Positions 24,683-32,707 of a stretch of DNA of 64,000 bases are shown piece by piece. The position numbers were made by a program, and so were the translations under genes. How positions within the stretch are numbered: position 1 is the first letter of the stretch; the number at the start of each line of letters is the position of its first letter. The stretch lies in contig JAVBMW010000016.1 of assembly GCA_031551965.1 (NCBI GenBank), positions 40,598-104,597 of the forward strand. The letters are read 5' to 3'. The DNA is from CALVGQ01 sp031551965 (GTDB lineage Bacteria; Bacillota_I; Bacilli_A; Erysipelotrichales; Erysipelotrichaceae). The notes under the pieces are model-generated. The model worked only from the letters and a program-made list of their open reading frames with translations. It searched no databases and was not told the origin of the DNA.

Positions 24683-26044
24683 CTAGTCCTTTTTTGTAAG
24701 ATTTTTAATTATGAAATAAACAGGTACAGATGCTAAAGTTACAACGATACCAATCATAGAAGTATTGAAATCGGTAATTAGTGTATTGATAAGTAATGCT
24801 AAATTAGTTAGGATCGCAAGAATCGGTGTTACTGGATAGAACCAAACTTTGTAAGGGCGAGGCATATCAGGGTATTGTTTTCTAAACATAAACACAGAGA
24901 TAAACAATAAGATAGAGAAAATAATTCCTGAGAATACTACAAGGTTTGTCATTTGATCTAAATTTCTTGCGAATACTAATGCGATAGAAATAATTCCGGT
25001 CAAAATGATTGCGTTACCTGGTGTGTTGTATTTTGGATGAACTTTTGCGAAAGGTGCAAAAAACATTTTGTTTTCACTTAGCGCAAAAATTGAACGAGGA
25101 AATACCATTGCACAACCATTAGTTGCCCCAAATACTGCAATAAACATTGTCAGTCCAACTAAAATCATACCCGTATCACCTAATAACTGTTGAGCAACAA
25201 CAGTACCCAAATAGTAATTTCCTGCAGCGAATTGAGCAGTGATTTGTTCTAAACTTAAAACACGGTAAATCGCAAAGTTAAAGATTACATATACAGACAT
25301 GACAACTACGATTGCTAAAATAATAGCCCATGGCAAATTGCGTCCTGGATTTTTGATTTCACCCGCAATCGTATTTAAGTTTTTCCATCCTTCATAAGCC
25401 CAGAAAGTAGCGACAACTCCTAATGCAACCATGCTTAATAAATCGGAAATACTTGGGTTTGAAACAGGCATCAATGACAAATCAACATTTTGGGTACCCA
25501 TCGTGATACCTAAAACAATAATCAAAACGATGGGAATAAATTTTGCGATCGTAAAGATGTTTTGCACAAGTTTACCAAAGCGAATGCCAAGATAATTAAT
25601 TGCGCTTAATAATATGATGATTACTGAAGCAACAAGTTTCATCTGTAAATCATTCATACCAGCACCACCAGTTAAAACACTGATAAAGTTATTCATAATA
25701 AGAGGTAATGCTAAAGATAATGCAGCAAGTGAACCACATGCCCCTAAAATATATCCTGTAAAACTGCTGGCAAAGGCAACAAGATCACCATAGGCTCTCT
25801 TTATATAAACATAAGATCCTCCAGTTTCAGGCATAGCTGCACCCAATTCTGCATAACAAAGTCCTGAAATCAAAGTGATCAATCCCCCAATGGCCCATAC
25901 AGCCAAGGCAAGCCCTTGTGACATTCCTGAACGGATCAACACATATGATCCGATGTAGAAGATACCTGATCCAACCATGATCCCAGCTAGAATACTAAAA
26001 CCATCAAATAGACCAAGTTCTCTTTTTAATTCTTGTTTACTCAT
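24683..26044 (-). CDS. APC-family amino acid permease (lysine-riboswitch controlled)
   Basis: A 453-residue transporter with 12 membrane segments. The N-terminal motif DGFSILAGIMVGSGIFYIGSYVL is the APC-superfamily unwound-helix region, and AELGAAMPETGGSYVYIKRAYGD is the conserved TM2-TM3 segment. The protein looks like L-type/serine-threonine exchangers, but a lysine riboswitch heads the transcript, which points to lysine or a related compound. The start follows a strong AGGAGG. It is co-transcribed with the downstream amidohydrolase. Confidence 0.88.
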   Translation of the reverse strand: MSKQELKRELGLFDGFSILAGIMVGSGIFYIGSYVLIRSGMSQGLALAVWAIGGLITLISGLCYAELGAAMPETGGSYVYIKRAYGDLVAFASSFTGYILGACGSLAALSLALPLIMNNFISVLTGGAGMNDLQMKLVASVIIILLSAINYLGIRFGKLVQNIFTIAKFIPIVLIIVLGITMGTQNVDLSLMPVSNPSISDLLSMVALGVVATFWAYEGWKNLNTIAGEIKNPGRNLPWAIILAIVVVMSVYVIFNFAIYRVLSLEQITAQFAAGNYYLGTVVAQQLLGDTGMILVGLTMFIAVFGATNGCAMVFPRSIFALSENKMFFAPFAKVHPKYNTPGNAIILTGIISIALVFARNLDQMTNLVVFSGIIFSILLFISVFMFRKQYPDMPRPYKVWFYPVTPILAILTNLALLINTLITDFNTSMIGIVVTLASVPVYFIIKNLTKKD

Positions 26045-26066
26045 ATTTTTTCCTCCTGAGTTAGAG

Positions 26067-26099
26067 ATAAAAAAGGATTGTATCTACCGATACAATCCT
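26067..26099 (-). terminator. Riboswitch-controlled terminator
   Basis: An 11-bp perfect stem (AGGATTGTATC 26074-26084 with GATACAATCCT 26089-26099) and a TTTTTTAT tail on the minus strand lie between the lysine aptamer and the permease gene. It is the natural expression platform for transcription attenuation. Confidence 0.85.
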
Positions 26100-26104
26100 C
26101 ATTG

Positions 26105-26276
26105 ACATTGATGATTGTTCGATAGCTCCTCTGCTTATGCAGGAGTTTAATAAGTATTTCCTATTAAACCAACTATACAGTATACCTACTGTTAGTTTCG
26201 GCATCATTACCTTTCACTTTCATCATTGAATGTCTTCTAAGAAAGTTACTTATTGTTGATGCGCCTCTATCAATCT
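26105..26276 (-). promoter_or_regulatory. Lysine riboswitch (L box)
   Basis: The minus strand contains the L-box elements in order: GAGGCGC then AAGTAAC, GAAAGGTAATGATGCCGAAAC, a GGTATACTGTATAGTTGG helix, and CAGAGGAGCTATCG near the end. These match the conserved core around the lysine pocket. High lysine should favour the downstream terminator and switch off the permease/amidohydrolase genes. Confidence 0.85.
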
Positions 26277-26295
26277 AAATTTTATCTACTCATCT

Positions 26296-26323
26296 AGTAT
26301 ATCAAATCGTGTTTAAATGTAAA
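26296..26323 (-). promoter_or_regulatory. Promoter of the lysine-riboswitch operon
   Basis: On the minus strand TTTACA (26323-26318) and TATACT (26301-26296) are 16 bases apart, just upstream of the aptamer. Confidence 0.65.
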
Positions 26324-26329
26324 GATTAA

Positions 26330-27091
26330 TTAAATCTTTCTTGCGACAATTAGATAACGATGAATAGTTCCCTCGATTTTTCCATCTGTTTTAATGGTTT
26401 TTTGCATTTCAAGCAATTGATTAAAACATTGATCTACTGAAAAACCAGGAAATTCCCATTCAATTATATGGGCAAACCATACAAAGGCTCCTACATCATA
26501 AAACAGGATAGGTCGATAAGCTTCATCTGCATAGAGAATTTCAAATCCAGCTTTTTTAAAAGCTTCAGTTTGATCCTTTAGGTTTAAATGAGGATTTGAT
26601 TTTTTCACCTCAGGGAGAACTTTTTGTACCAAATCATAATCATTGTCACCACCGACTTGTTCTGTTATAAAAAGTCCACCTTGCTTAAGAAGACGATGAA
26701 ATTCAGTGGCATCAAAATCACCATGGCGATTAATGATGATATCAAACAAGCTATCCTCAAAAGGGATATCAGTCGGATCTATGCATTCTTTAAATCCTAT
26801 ACCCAAAGGACAAAGCAATGTTTGGCATAGTTTTACATTGTCAGGATAACCTTCAGTTGCGAAAGTGTTCTGATTTGGATGACGCAGAGAAAGCAAAAAT
26901 TCAGCTCCACCAGTATCGTAATCCAATAGTTTCATACCGTCATTTAAATATGATTTTATGATCGATTCATAATCCCAGGGTAAATCTTGTTCTTCTTGGT
27001 AACGGTCATGGATATGAGAAAAGTCCCATCCGTGGATGTGTGCACAATCTTCTTCTTGCTTCCAAAGAGCTTTTAATTGTTCGTTATTCAT
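26330..27091 (-). CDS. Class I SAM-dependent methyltransferase
   Basis: A 253-residue methyltransferase. Motif I is degenerate (KLLDYDTGGAEFLLSL), followed by the acidic strand-2 loop ATEGYPDN, IPFEDSLFDIIINRHGDFDATEFHRLLKQGGLFITEQVGG (motifs II-IV). The N-terminal LKALWKQEEDCAHIHGWDFSHIHDRYQEEQDLPWDYESII matches a family found in many Firmicutes. The substrate is not known. It lies 19 bases downstream of the Crp/Fnr gene and may share its transcript. Confidence 0.82.
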   Translation of the reverse strand: MNNEQLKALWKQEEDCAHIHGWDFSHIHDRYQEEQDLPWDYESIIKSYLNDGMKLLDYDTGGAEFLLSLRHPNQNTFATEGYPDNVKLCQTLLCPLGIGFKECIDPTDIPFEDSLFDIIINRHGDFDATEFHRLLKQGGLFITEQVGGDNDYDLVQKVLPEVKKSNPHLNLKDQTEAFKKAGFEILYADEAYRPILFYDVGAFVWFAHIIEWEFPGFSVDQCFNQLLEMQKTIKTDGKIEGTIHRYLIVARKI

Positions 27092-27110
27092 AGATTCTCC
27101 TTCAAATGCA

Positions 27111-27731
27111 CTAATATAGTAGTGTTATTTGCTTTCCTTCTTTTTTGATGATGCCATCTTCAATAAGGTTGTTGATCTCACGGCTCATTGCGCTACGATT
27201 AACGCTGAGATATTTGGCAAGGTCACTGTAAGATAAAGTAAGGGTGCATACTTTGCCATATTGAGTAGCACCGTTGAATTCAAAGTAAGCTAATAATTTT
27301 TCTCTTATACTTCTTTTTGTAAGAATGGCAGCACGATTGTTTAAAGTGGATATTTTATTGAACATCAGCTGGAACAAAACATCTTTAAATTCTTGCAGTG
27401 ATTCATTTTGAATGGTGATTGATTTCAGTAAATTATAGTCAAACCAAAGAACCTGACATCTTTTCTTAGCGATGACAGTTAACTCATCTGTATTGGATGG
27501 ATAAAAAACATCACCAAAAATATCGTTCTCTTTGAAACTATCAATGATACTGAAACTGCCATTCAAGTCATATTGAACAAGATCAGCTTCTCCAGAAATC
27601 AAGATAAAAATGTGGCTTCGATTCGGAATGTAGGTGGTGATAGTTTCTTCTTTTTTATAAATCCTGCTTTTTAAAGGAAGAGTAGTTGCCAACTCTTTTT
27701 GCATTTTTGTCAGCAAATAACGAATTTCCAT
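27111..27731 (-). CDS. Crp/Fnr-family transcriptional regulator
   Basis: A 206-residue regulator with an N-terminal cyclic-nucleotide-binding-like beta roll (FILISGEADLVQYDLNGSFSIIDSFKENDIFGDVF) and a C-terminal HTH (YSDLAKYLSVNRSAMSREINNLIEDGIIKKEG). No cysteine cluster for an iron-sulfur centre is seen, so an FNR-type oxygen sensor is unlikely; heme or a small ligand is possible. It is divergent from the NrdD-like gene with a perfect 18-bp palindrome between them. ATG 27731 follows AAGGGG. Confidence 0.85.
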   Translation of the reverse strand: MEIRYLLTKMQKELATTLPLKSRIYKKEETITTYIPNRSHIFILISGEADLVQYDLNGSFSIIDSFKENDIFGDVFYPSNTDELTVIAKKRCQVLWFDYNLLKSITIQNESLQEFKDVLFQLMFNKISTLNNRAAILTKRSIREKLLAYFEFNGATQYGKVCTLTLSYSDLAKYLSVNRSAMSREINNLIEDGIIKKEGKQITLLY

Positions 27732-27750
27732 TAAATCACCCCTTATATAA

Positions 27751-27782
27751 ATTATAGTTAAAAAGTGTTGCAAATGCAACAC
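27751..27782 (-). promoter_or_regulatory. Crp/Fnr promoter and palindromic operator
   Basis: On the minus strand TTGCAT (27779-27774) and TATAAT (27756-27751) are 17 bases apart. A perfect palindrome, GTGTTGCA (27765-27772), two bases, TGCAACAC (27775-27782), covers the -35. It likely binds the divergently encoded regulator and may act on both genes. Confidence 0.7.
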
Positions 27783-27833
27783 AAAATAAGGGATATATCA
27801 AGTATCATTGTAAATGTAAGGATAATTAAGTCT

Positions 27834-29282
27834 ATGAAAGTAATAAAACGAGATGGTCGAATCGTTGATTATGATGAGAAGAAAATTGCGCTTGCTATTG
27901 AAAAAGCGAATGATGAAGTAAGAGCGACGCAACGTATACCCACCAAAGAAATACAATCGATTATTGACTACATTGAAAGCCTGGATAAAAAAAGAATATT
28001 AGTGGAAGATATCCAGGATATCATTGAGGTTAAACTCATGGAACTGGGTTATTATGCTCTGGCTAAAAAATATATCGTTTATCGCCATAATCGCACGTTG
28101 GTCCGAAAGAAAAATACGACCGATGAATCGATTCTAGGACTTATAAAAAGTGGTAGTGGAAGTGGACTTCAACAAGTTGCCAAAGTGATCCGTAATCAAC
28201 AGGCACTCATCGCAAAAGAAATATCAAAAGATCTTTCTTTAAGAGTACTGTTGCCAGAAAAAATCACAAGTGCCCACAATGAAGGAAAAATCTATTTCCA
28301 TGATATGAATTATTTTTTACAACCCATGATCTATCAAAGCTGGATCGATACTAAAACATTACTGACAAAAGGATGTAAGATTCATGATACAGTACTGGAT
28401 GCTCCTGCAACGTTTTTACAAGCTTGTAGTTTACTGGCACAATGTGTGATCGTGATCAGCGATTGTCAGATATCAACAGTAGGATTTAGTCTGAAGCATT
28501 TAGTTGGTTTCAGTGAAAAACTTCATTGTACATCTGATCAGATCATGGAAGGAACCAATTTGTTGGTCCAATTGATCAATACAGTGATCAATCCCTGCTT
28601 TAAAGAAAAAAAGGTACTTCTTTATCTTGAAGGTGATTTAAATCCCCTTTATAGGCAGTTGGATGATTGTGTTAAAGATTCAAAAATTCTGTTGGTCGAA
28701 AAAGAAAAAAGGCTGAAAAATACAGTGACAATCGAGGAAACAGTGAATGCTTATTATCCATTGTGGCATGATCGCGAGGGTAATTCAGTTGATCAAGGAC
28801 GATTCAGTCAAGGAGTCGTGAGTTTGAACTGTGTTGGACTCGCTTTACATTGTGAAGGCGTGGAGAAGGAATTTTATAAACTACTTCAAAATACTTTGGA
28901 CTTATGCTTTGAAAGCTTGCTTAGAAAACATTATGCCTTGATGTCGACAAAAACAGAAAGTGCTCCATTGATGTTTCATGAAGGAGCTCTGGCGAGTCTG
29001 GAACTTGATCAAACGATTGATAGTCTGCTTAAAAAGGATGACTGTCCGCTTGTATTGAGTGTTGTGGGGCTGGAAGAGGCATCGAAAGTGCTTAGCGTTG
29101 ATCAAAGCAAGATTCTTAAAAAGGTTGTGGATTCTTGTATGATCCAGCGAATTGAAACGGGCTTAGGATTTATTGTAAGAAAAAATAGTGATATTGAACT
29201 TTCGAAGTTTCTTCGAAATATTGATATGAAAAAATTTGGCGTTATTGAATCGATTACCGATCACGATTACCAAATCAATTAA
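27834..29282 (+). CDS. Truncated NrdD-like protein with ATP cone (pseudoenzyme)
   Basis: A 482-residue relative of anaerobic ribonucleotide reductase. It opens with an ATP-cone (MKVIKRDGRIVDYDEKKIALAIEKA) like NrdD and keeps barrel-like segments (EGKIYFHDMNYFLQP; GVVSLNCVGLAL). Compared with the nrdD at 30443, the first-strand cysteine in TTTCLQIPL is lost (IYQSWIDT), the MGCRT cysteine region reads YYPLWH, and the protein stops at ESITDHDYQIN, the point where NrdD reads GVTDRDYYTN. The C-terminal 120 residues with the zinc cysteines and radical glycine are absent. It cannot be a radical reductase; a regulatory or structural role is inferred. Confidence 0.8.
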   Translation: MKVIKRDGRIVDYDEKKIALAIEKANDEVRATQRIPTKEIQSIIDYIESLDKKRILVEDIQDIIEVKLMELGYYALAKKYIVYRHNRTLVRKKNTTDESILGLIKSGSGSGLQQVAKVIRNQQALIAKEISKDLSLRVLLPEKITSAHNEGKIYFHDMNYFLQPMIYQSWIDTKTLLTKGCKIHDTVLDAPATFLQACSLLAQCVIVISDCQISTVGFSLKHLVGFSEKLHCTSDQIMEGTNLLVQLINTVINPCFKEKKVLLYLEGDLNPLYRQLDDCVKDSKILLVEKEKRLKNTVTIEETVNAYYPLWHDREGNSVDQGRFSQGVVSLNCVGLALHCEGVEKEFYKLLQNTLDLCFESLLRKHYALMSTKTESAPLMFHEGALASLELDQTIDSLLKKDDCPLVLSVVGLEEASKVLSVDQSKILKKVVDSCMIQRIETGLGFIVRKNSDIELSKFLRNIDMKKFGVIESITDHDYQIN

Positions 29283-29297
29283 AAAAAGTCATAAACA

Positions 29298-29443
29298 AAT
29301 GGGTGTTAACACTTAATAGGGAATCAAGTGAAATCCTTGAGCTGCCCCAGCAACCGTAATAGGGATGAAATCTTAATAAGCCACTGAACAATGTTTGGGA
29401 AGGCAAGAGAGTAAAGTGAACTAAAGTCGGTAGACCTACCCAA
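29298..29443 (+). promoter_or_regulatory. Cobalamin riboswitch
   Basis: The conserved elements are in order: the 5' helix GGTGTTAACACTTAATAGGGAA, GCTGCCCCAGCAACCGTAA, GCCACTG (29380-29386), GGGAAGGC (29397-29404) and the B12 box AAGTCGGTAGACCTACC (29424-29440). No obvious terminator follows; the ribosome binding site GGAGGTG (29468-29474) is close, so translational control is likely. It heads the ECF S-component, DUF4430 and nrdDG genes. Confidence 0.93.
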
Positions 29444-29477
29444 TTGTGATGAAGAGTCGACAGTTCTGGAGGTGCTA

Positions 29478-29513
29478 ATGATGGACTCAATTTTATTTAC
29501 TCATGACGGTTAA
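29478..29513 (+). CDS. Short leader ORF MMDSILFTHDG overlapping the S-component start
   Basis: The strong GGAGGTG at 29468-29474 is three bases before ATG 29478 and six before ATG 29481, both in a frame that ends at TAA 29511-29513. The S-component ATG (29503) lies in another frame, within this ORF, with no ribosome binding site of its own. Translation of the leader would bring ribosomes to the S-component start. It may simply be how this riboswitch exposes translation. Confidence 0.45.
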   Translation: MMDSILFTHDG

Positions 29514-29994
29514 GCAATTAACCCGTATTGCAATGATGGGATGTATCTTGCAAATTGTCTTTGGTATGTTTTCTGATATCTTATATTTGGAATGCATCAC
29601 TTTGACTATCGTGCTTTTTGCACTAAGTTTTGACATCAAAGAAGCTTTTTTGGCAGCAATAGTTTTTGGAATTATGAATATGGCTCTAAAACAAGGTGTA
29701 TCGGTCTGGTCAATGATGTATTGTGTGATCTATCCAACCTATACTCTTATTTTAGGATCAATTAAGAAAACTTGCCTGAAACATCTGTGGCTTACGGTGA
29801 TTGTATGTGGTGTATTGTCGTTTTTGACGGGGCAATTATTAGAGATTCCTTTCTTGTTAGTGTCAAAGACAGTAACGATCTACTATATTTTGCTTGGGCT
29901 AAAAACTTCTTTGATTCAAGGAGTTGTTGCTTCGATTTCATGTGCGTTTTTGTTTAGACCGTTACATGAAATATTAATGAAAATAAATCACTAG
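29503..29994 (+). CDS. ECF transporter S-component, probably for cobalamin
   Basis: A 163-residue membrane protein with five to six hydrophobic segments, the usual size for an S-component of energy-coupling factor transporters. The N-terminal MTVKQLTRIAMMGCILQIVFGM fits the family's RXAL-type first helix. The cobalamin riboswitch upstream and the DUF4430 lipoprotein downstream make cobalamin or a precursor the likely substrate. The shared EcfAA'T module is not in this window. There is no upstream in-frame start; stop TGA lies at 29479-29481. Confidence 0.8.
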   Translation: MTVKQLTRIAMMGCILQIVFGMFSDILYLECITLTIVLFALSFDIKEAFLAAIVFGIMNMALKQGVSVWSMMYCVIYPTYTLILGSIKKTCLKHLWLTVIVCGVLSFLTGQLLEIPFLLVSKTVTIYYILLGLKTSLIQGVVASISCAFLFRPLHEILMKINH

Positions 29995-30001
29995 GAGAAA
30001 T

Positions 30002-30427
30002 ATGAAAAGATTAATTAAATTATTGATGACTACAGTACTTGTGGTCAGTTTAAATGGCTGTACTCAGAAAAAAGAAGAACCAAACCAAAATGAACTTTCA
30101 AAAATCACGATCAGTTTCAAAATCGTTGATGTTAAAGAAGACAAAATTTTATTTGACGGTCCAGTGGAAGTATCCTCAGACTGCAAAACGCTGGCAGATG
30201 TCTTAAGTGCTGCACCAGAGCTTCAAGCGATCACTAAAGAAGGATCATATGGTCTTGCGCTAATTAGCTTAATGGGTGTCGAAGGTGATTGGGATAAGGG
30301 ACCATGGTGGGTCTATGAATCTGAAAACAATGAAAGCTGTAAAAAAATGGGGTTTTGTGATGGAATCAGTAATTTACAAATTGCTGATAAGGATGAATTT
30401 TTATTTAAATTAACAAGTGAATTTTAG
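30002..30427 (+). CDS. DUF4430 (transcobalamin C-terminal-like) lipoprotein
   Basis: A 141-residue lipoprotein with a signal peptide and lipobox SLNGCT (Cys20). The mature domain (CKTLADVLSAAPELQAI ... GVEGDWDKGPWWVYESENNES ... GISNLQIADKDEFLFKL) is the DUF4430 fold, related to the C-terminal domain of animal transcobalamin and intrinsic factor. It starts seven bases after the S-component stop with an AGGAG site. It is likely a surface cobalamin-capturing partner for that S-component. Confidence 0.85.
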   Translation: MKRLIKLLMTTVLVVSLNGCTQKKEEPNQNELSKITISFKIVDVKEDKILFDGPVEVSSDCKTLADVLSAAPELQAITKEGSYGLALISLMGVEGDWDKGPWWVYESENNESCKKMGFCDGISNLQIADKDEFLFKLTSEF

Positions 30428-30442
30428 AAGGAGACATCAAGT

Positions 30443-32707
30443 ATGAAAGTAGTTAAAAGAAATGGTAAAGTATCAGAATTCAATGAGCATAAAATTGAAA
30501 GTGCTATTGAAAAAGGGTTTCGAAGTGTAGGGAAAAATCCAAGTAAAGAAGAAATCAAAATGGTGTTAGATTTAGCGAAGAAAAAAATCGCTGTTTTTGC
30601 GCCAAAGATTGAAATTGAAAAGATTCAAGATTTAGTTGAAGAGTCATTTATTGAAAATGGATTTATTGAAGAATTCAAATCATTTAAAAATTATCGTAAA
30701 CAAAGATCGATGGCTCGTGAAATGTTTGCATCACGTCAAGAAAAAATGATGAAAACATTAGAAAATTTTGGGATCAAAGATTCTTTGGAACAAGATGAAA
30801 AACGTGAAAATGCGAACATTAATGGAGATAGTGCAATGGGTACGATGCTTCATTATGGAAGTACTTTATCAAAAGCTTATACTGTTTCTTACTTGTTGGA
30901 TCGTAAGGCGGCCCGTGCTCATGATGATGGAGATATTCATATTCATGATATGGATTTCTATCCAATGGGGACAACGACTTGTCTACAAATTCCACTTGAT
31001 AAACTGTTTAAAGATGGATTTAATACAGGACATGGTTTTTTAAGAGAACCAAAATCGATTGCTTCTTATGCTGCACTTGCAGCTATTGCGATCCAATCTA
31101 ATCAAAATGATCAACATGGGGGACAGTCCATTCCTTTGTTTGATTATTATCTGGCTCCAGGAGTACTTTGTACATTCAAGAAAAATTATTTGCTTGAAGT
31201 ACATAATTTCGCTGATTATACCCAAGAAATCAGTGCTGAAAAAGTAAAAGAATTAGAAGAAAAAATAAATGCATTAAAAGATATTGAAGAAGTCAATTCT
31301 TTTGATAAATCGGATATGATTTTTCAAAAGGCTTTGAAAGCGACAGATAACGCAACGTATCAAGCCATGGAAGGATTTGTCCATAACTTAAATACCATGC
31401 ATTCCAGAGCCGGAGCACAAGTACCATTCAGTTCAATTAATTTTGGAACTGATACGACTTTAACTGGTAGAATGGTATCTAAAAATTTATTGTTGGCAAT
31501 GGAATCAGGGCTTGGAAATCATGAAACACCTATTTTTCCGATTTTGATTTTCAAGATCAAAGAAGGAATCAATTACAATCCAGAAGATCCAAACTATGAT
31601 TTACTGAAATTAAGTATCCGAGTATCCGCAAAACGAATGTTCCCAAATTTCTCGTTTATTGATGCTCCGCATAATCTTCAGTATTATGATCCAAAACGTC
31701 CTGAAACGGAAATTGCTTATATGGGTTGCCGTACAAGGGTAATTGGAAACATTGATAAAAATAATGAAGTTGTTACAGGAAGAGGAAATTTATCTTTTAC
31801 TTCCGTGAATTTAGTTCGTCTAGGTTTGAAACATGGAATCGCTTTAAATAAAGAAGTTGATTTAGAAGGTTTCTTTAATGAATTAGATGAAAAAATGGAT
31901 ATCGTGAAGATGCAATTGTTGGATCGATATAAAGTCCAATGTAACCGCAAAGTGAAAAATTTCCCGTTCCTTATGGCTCAGGGAAACTGGTTGAATTCTG
32001 AAAAACTTGATTTTAATGATACGCTTGAAAGCGTGTTGCACCATGGAACATTGACTGTTGGTTTTATAGGACTTGCAGAATGTTTGAAAGCACTCATTGG
32101 TGAGCATCATGGTGAATCGAAAGAAGCTCAAGAATTAGGGCTTAGGATCGTAGGTAAAATGAGAGAACGCTGTGATATGTATGCAGAAGAGACTAAATTA
32201 AACTTCTCATTGATTGCAACGCCTGCGGAAGGATTATCTGGACGTTTCACAAAGATAGACAAAGAAATGTTTGGTGAAATCAAAGGAGTCACAGACCGTG
32301 ATTATTATACAAACTCATTCCATATTCCAGTTTATCAAAGTATCAGTATCTATGACAAAATAGCACTAGAAGCACCATATCATGCGTTGACTAATGCTGG
32401 CCATATTTCATACGTTGAGTTGGATGGCGATGCATCAAACAATTTAGAAGCGATGGAAAAAATCATTCATATGATGAAAGAAGCTGGAATTGGTTATGGC
32501 GCGATCAATCATCCACTAGACCGCGATCCAGTTTGTGGCTATAACGGAATAATCAATGATGTATGTCCTGGATGTGGAAGAACAGAAGAAGTCTATCCGT
32601 TCGAAAGAATCCGTCGTATCACGGGATATTTAGTTGGTACGCTAGATCGTTTCAATAACGCAAAACTTGCGGAGGTAAAAGACCGCGTCAAACATGGAAA
32701 CAATTAA
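30443..32707 (+). CDS. nrdD: Anaerobic ribonucleoside-triphosphate reductase (class III)
   Basis: A 754-residue glycyl radical enzyme that makes deoxyribonucleotides without oxygen or cobalamin. It has an N-terminal ATP cone (MKVVKRNGKVSEFNEHKIESAI), the barrel cysteine in GTTTCLQIPL, the MGCRTRV cysteine, a zinc site VCGYNG ... CPGCG, and the radical loop RITGYLVG with Gly728. It starts 15 bases after the DUF4430 gene and is followed, with 14 bases of overlap, by its activase. It therefore seems to be in the cobalamin-riboswitch transcript. Confidence 0.96.
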   Translation: MKVVKRNGKVSEFNEHKIESAIEKGFRSVGKNPSKEEIKMVLDLAKKKIAVFAPKIEIEKIQDLVEESFIENGFIEEFKSFKNYRKQRSMAREMFASRQEKMMKTLENFGIKDSLEQDEKRENANINGDSAMGTMLHYGSTLSKAYTVSYLLDRKAARAHDDGDIHIHDMDFYPMGTTTCLQIPLDKLFKDGFNTGHGFLREPKSIASYAALAAIAIQSNQNDQHGGQSIPLFDYYLAPGVLCTFKKNYLLEVHNFADYTQEISAEKVKELEEKINALKDIEEVNSFDKSDMIFQKALKATDNATYQAMEGFVHNLNTMHSRAGAQVPFSSINFGTDTTLTGRMVSKNLLLAMESGLGNHETPIFPILIFKIKEGINYNPEDPNYDLLKLSIRVSAKRMFPNFSFIDAPHNLQYYDPKRPETEIAYMGCRTRVIGNIDKNNEVVTGRGNLSFTSVNLVRLGLKHGIALNKEVDLEGFFNELDEKMDIVKMQLLDRYKVQCNRKVKNFPFLMAQGNWLNSEKLDFNDTLESVLHHGTLTVGFIGLAECLKALIGEHHGESKEAQELGLRIVGKMRERCDMYAEETKLNFSLIATPAEGLSGRFTKIDKEMFGEIKGVTDRDYYTNSFHIPVYQSISIYDKIALEAPYHALTNAGHISYVELDGDASNNLEAMEKIIHMMKEAGIGYGAINHPLDRDPVCGYNGIINDVCPGCGRTEEVYPFERIRRITGYLVGTLDRFNNAKLAEVKDRVKHGNN

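Noticed and set aside
27834..29282. NrdD-like gene as a frameshifted or split nrdD pseudogene
   Set aside because: No remaining C-terminal NrdD sequence is found in any frame downstream before the riboswitch, and the frame is intact for 482 codons.
29275..29490. 71-codon frame on the minus strand
   Set aside because: It is the shadow of the cobalamin riboswitch, whose structure explains the lack of stop codons.
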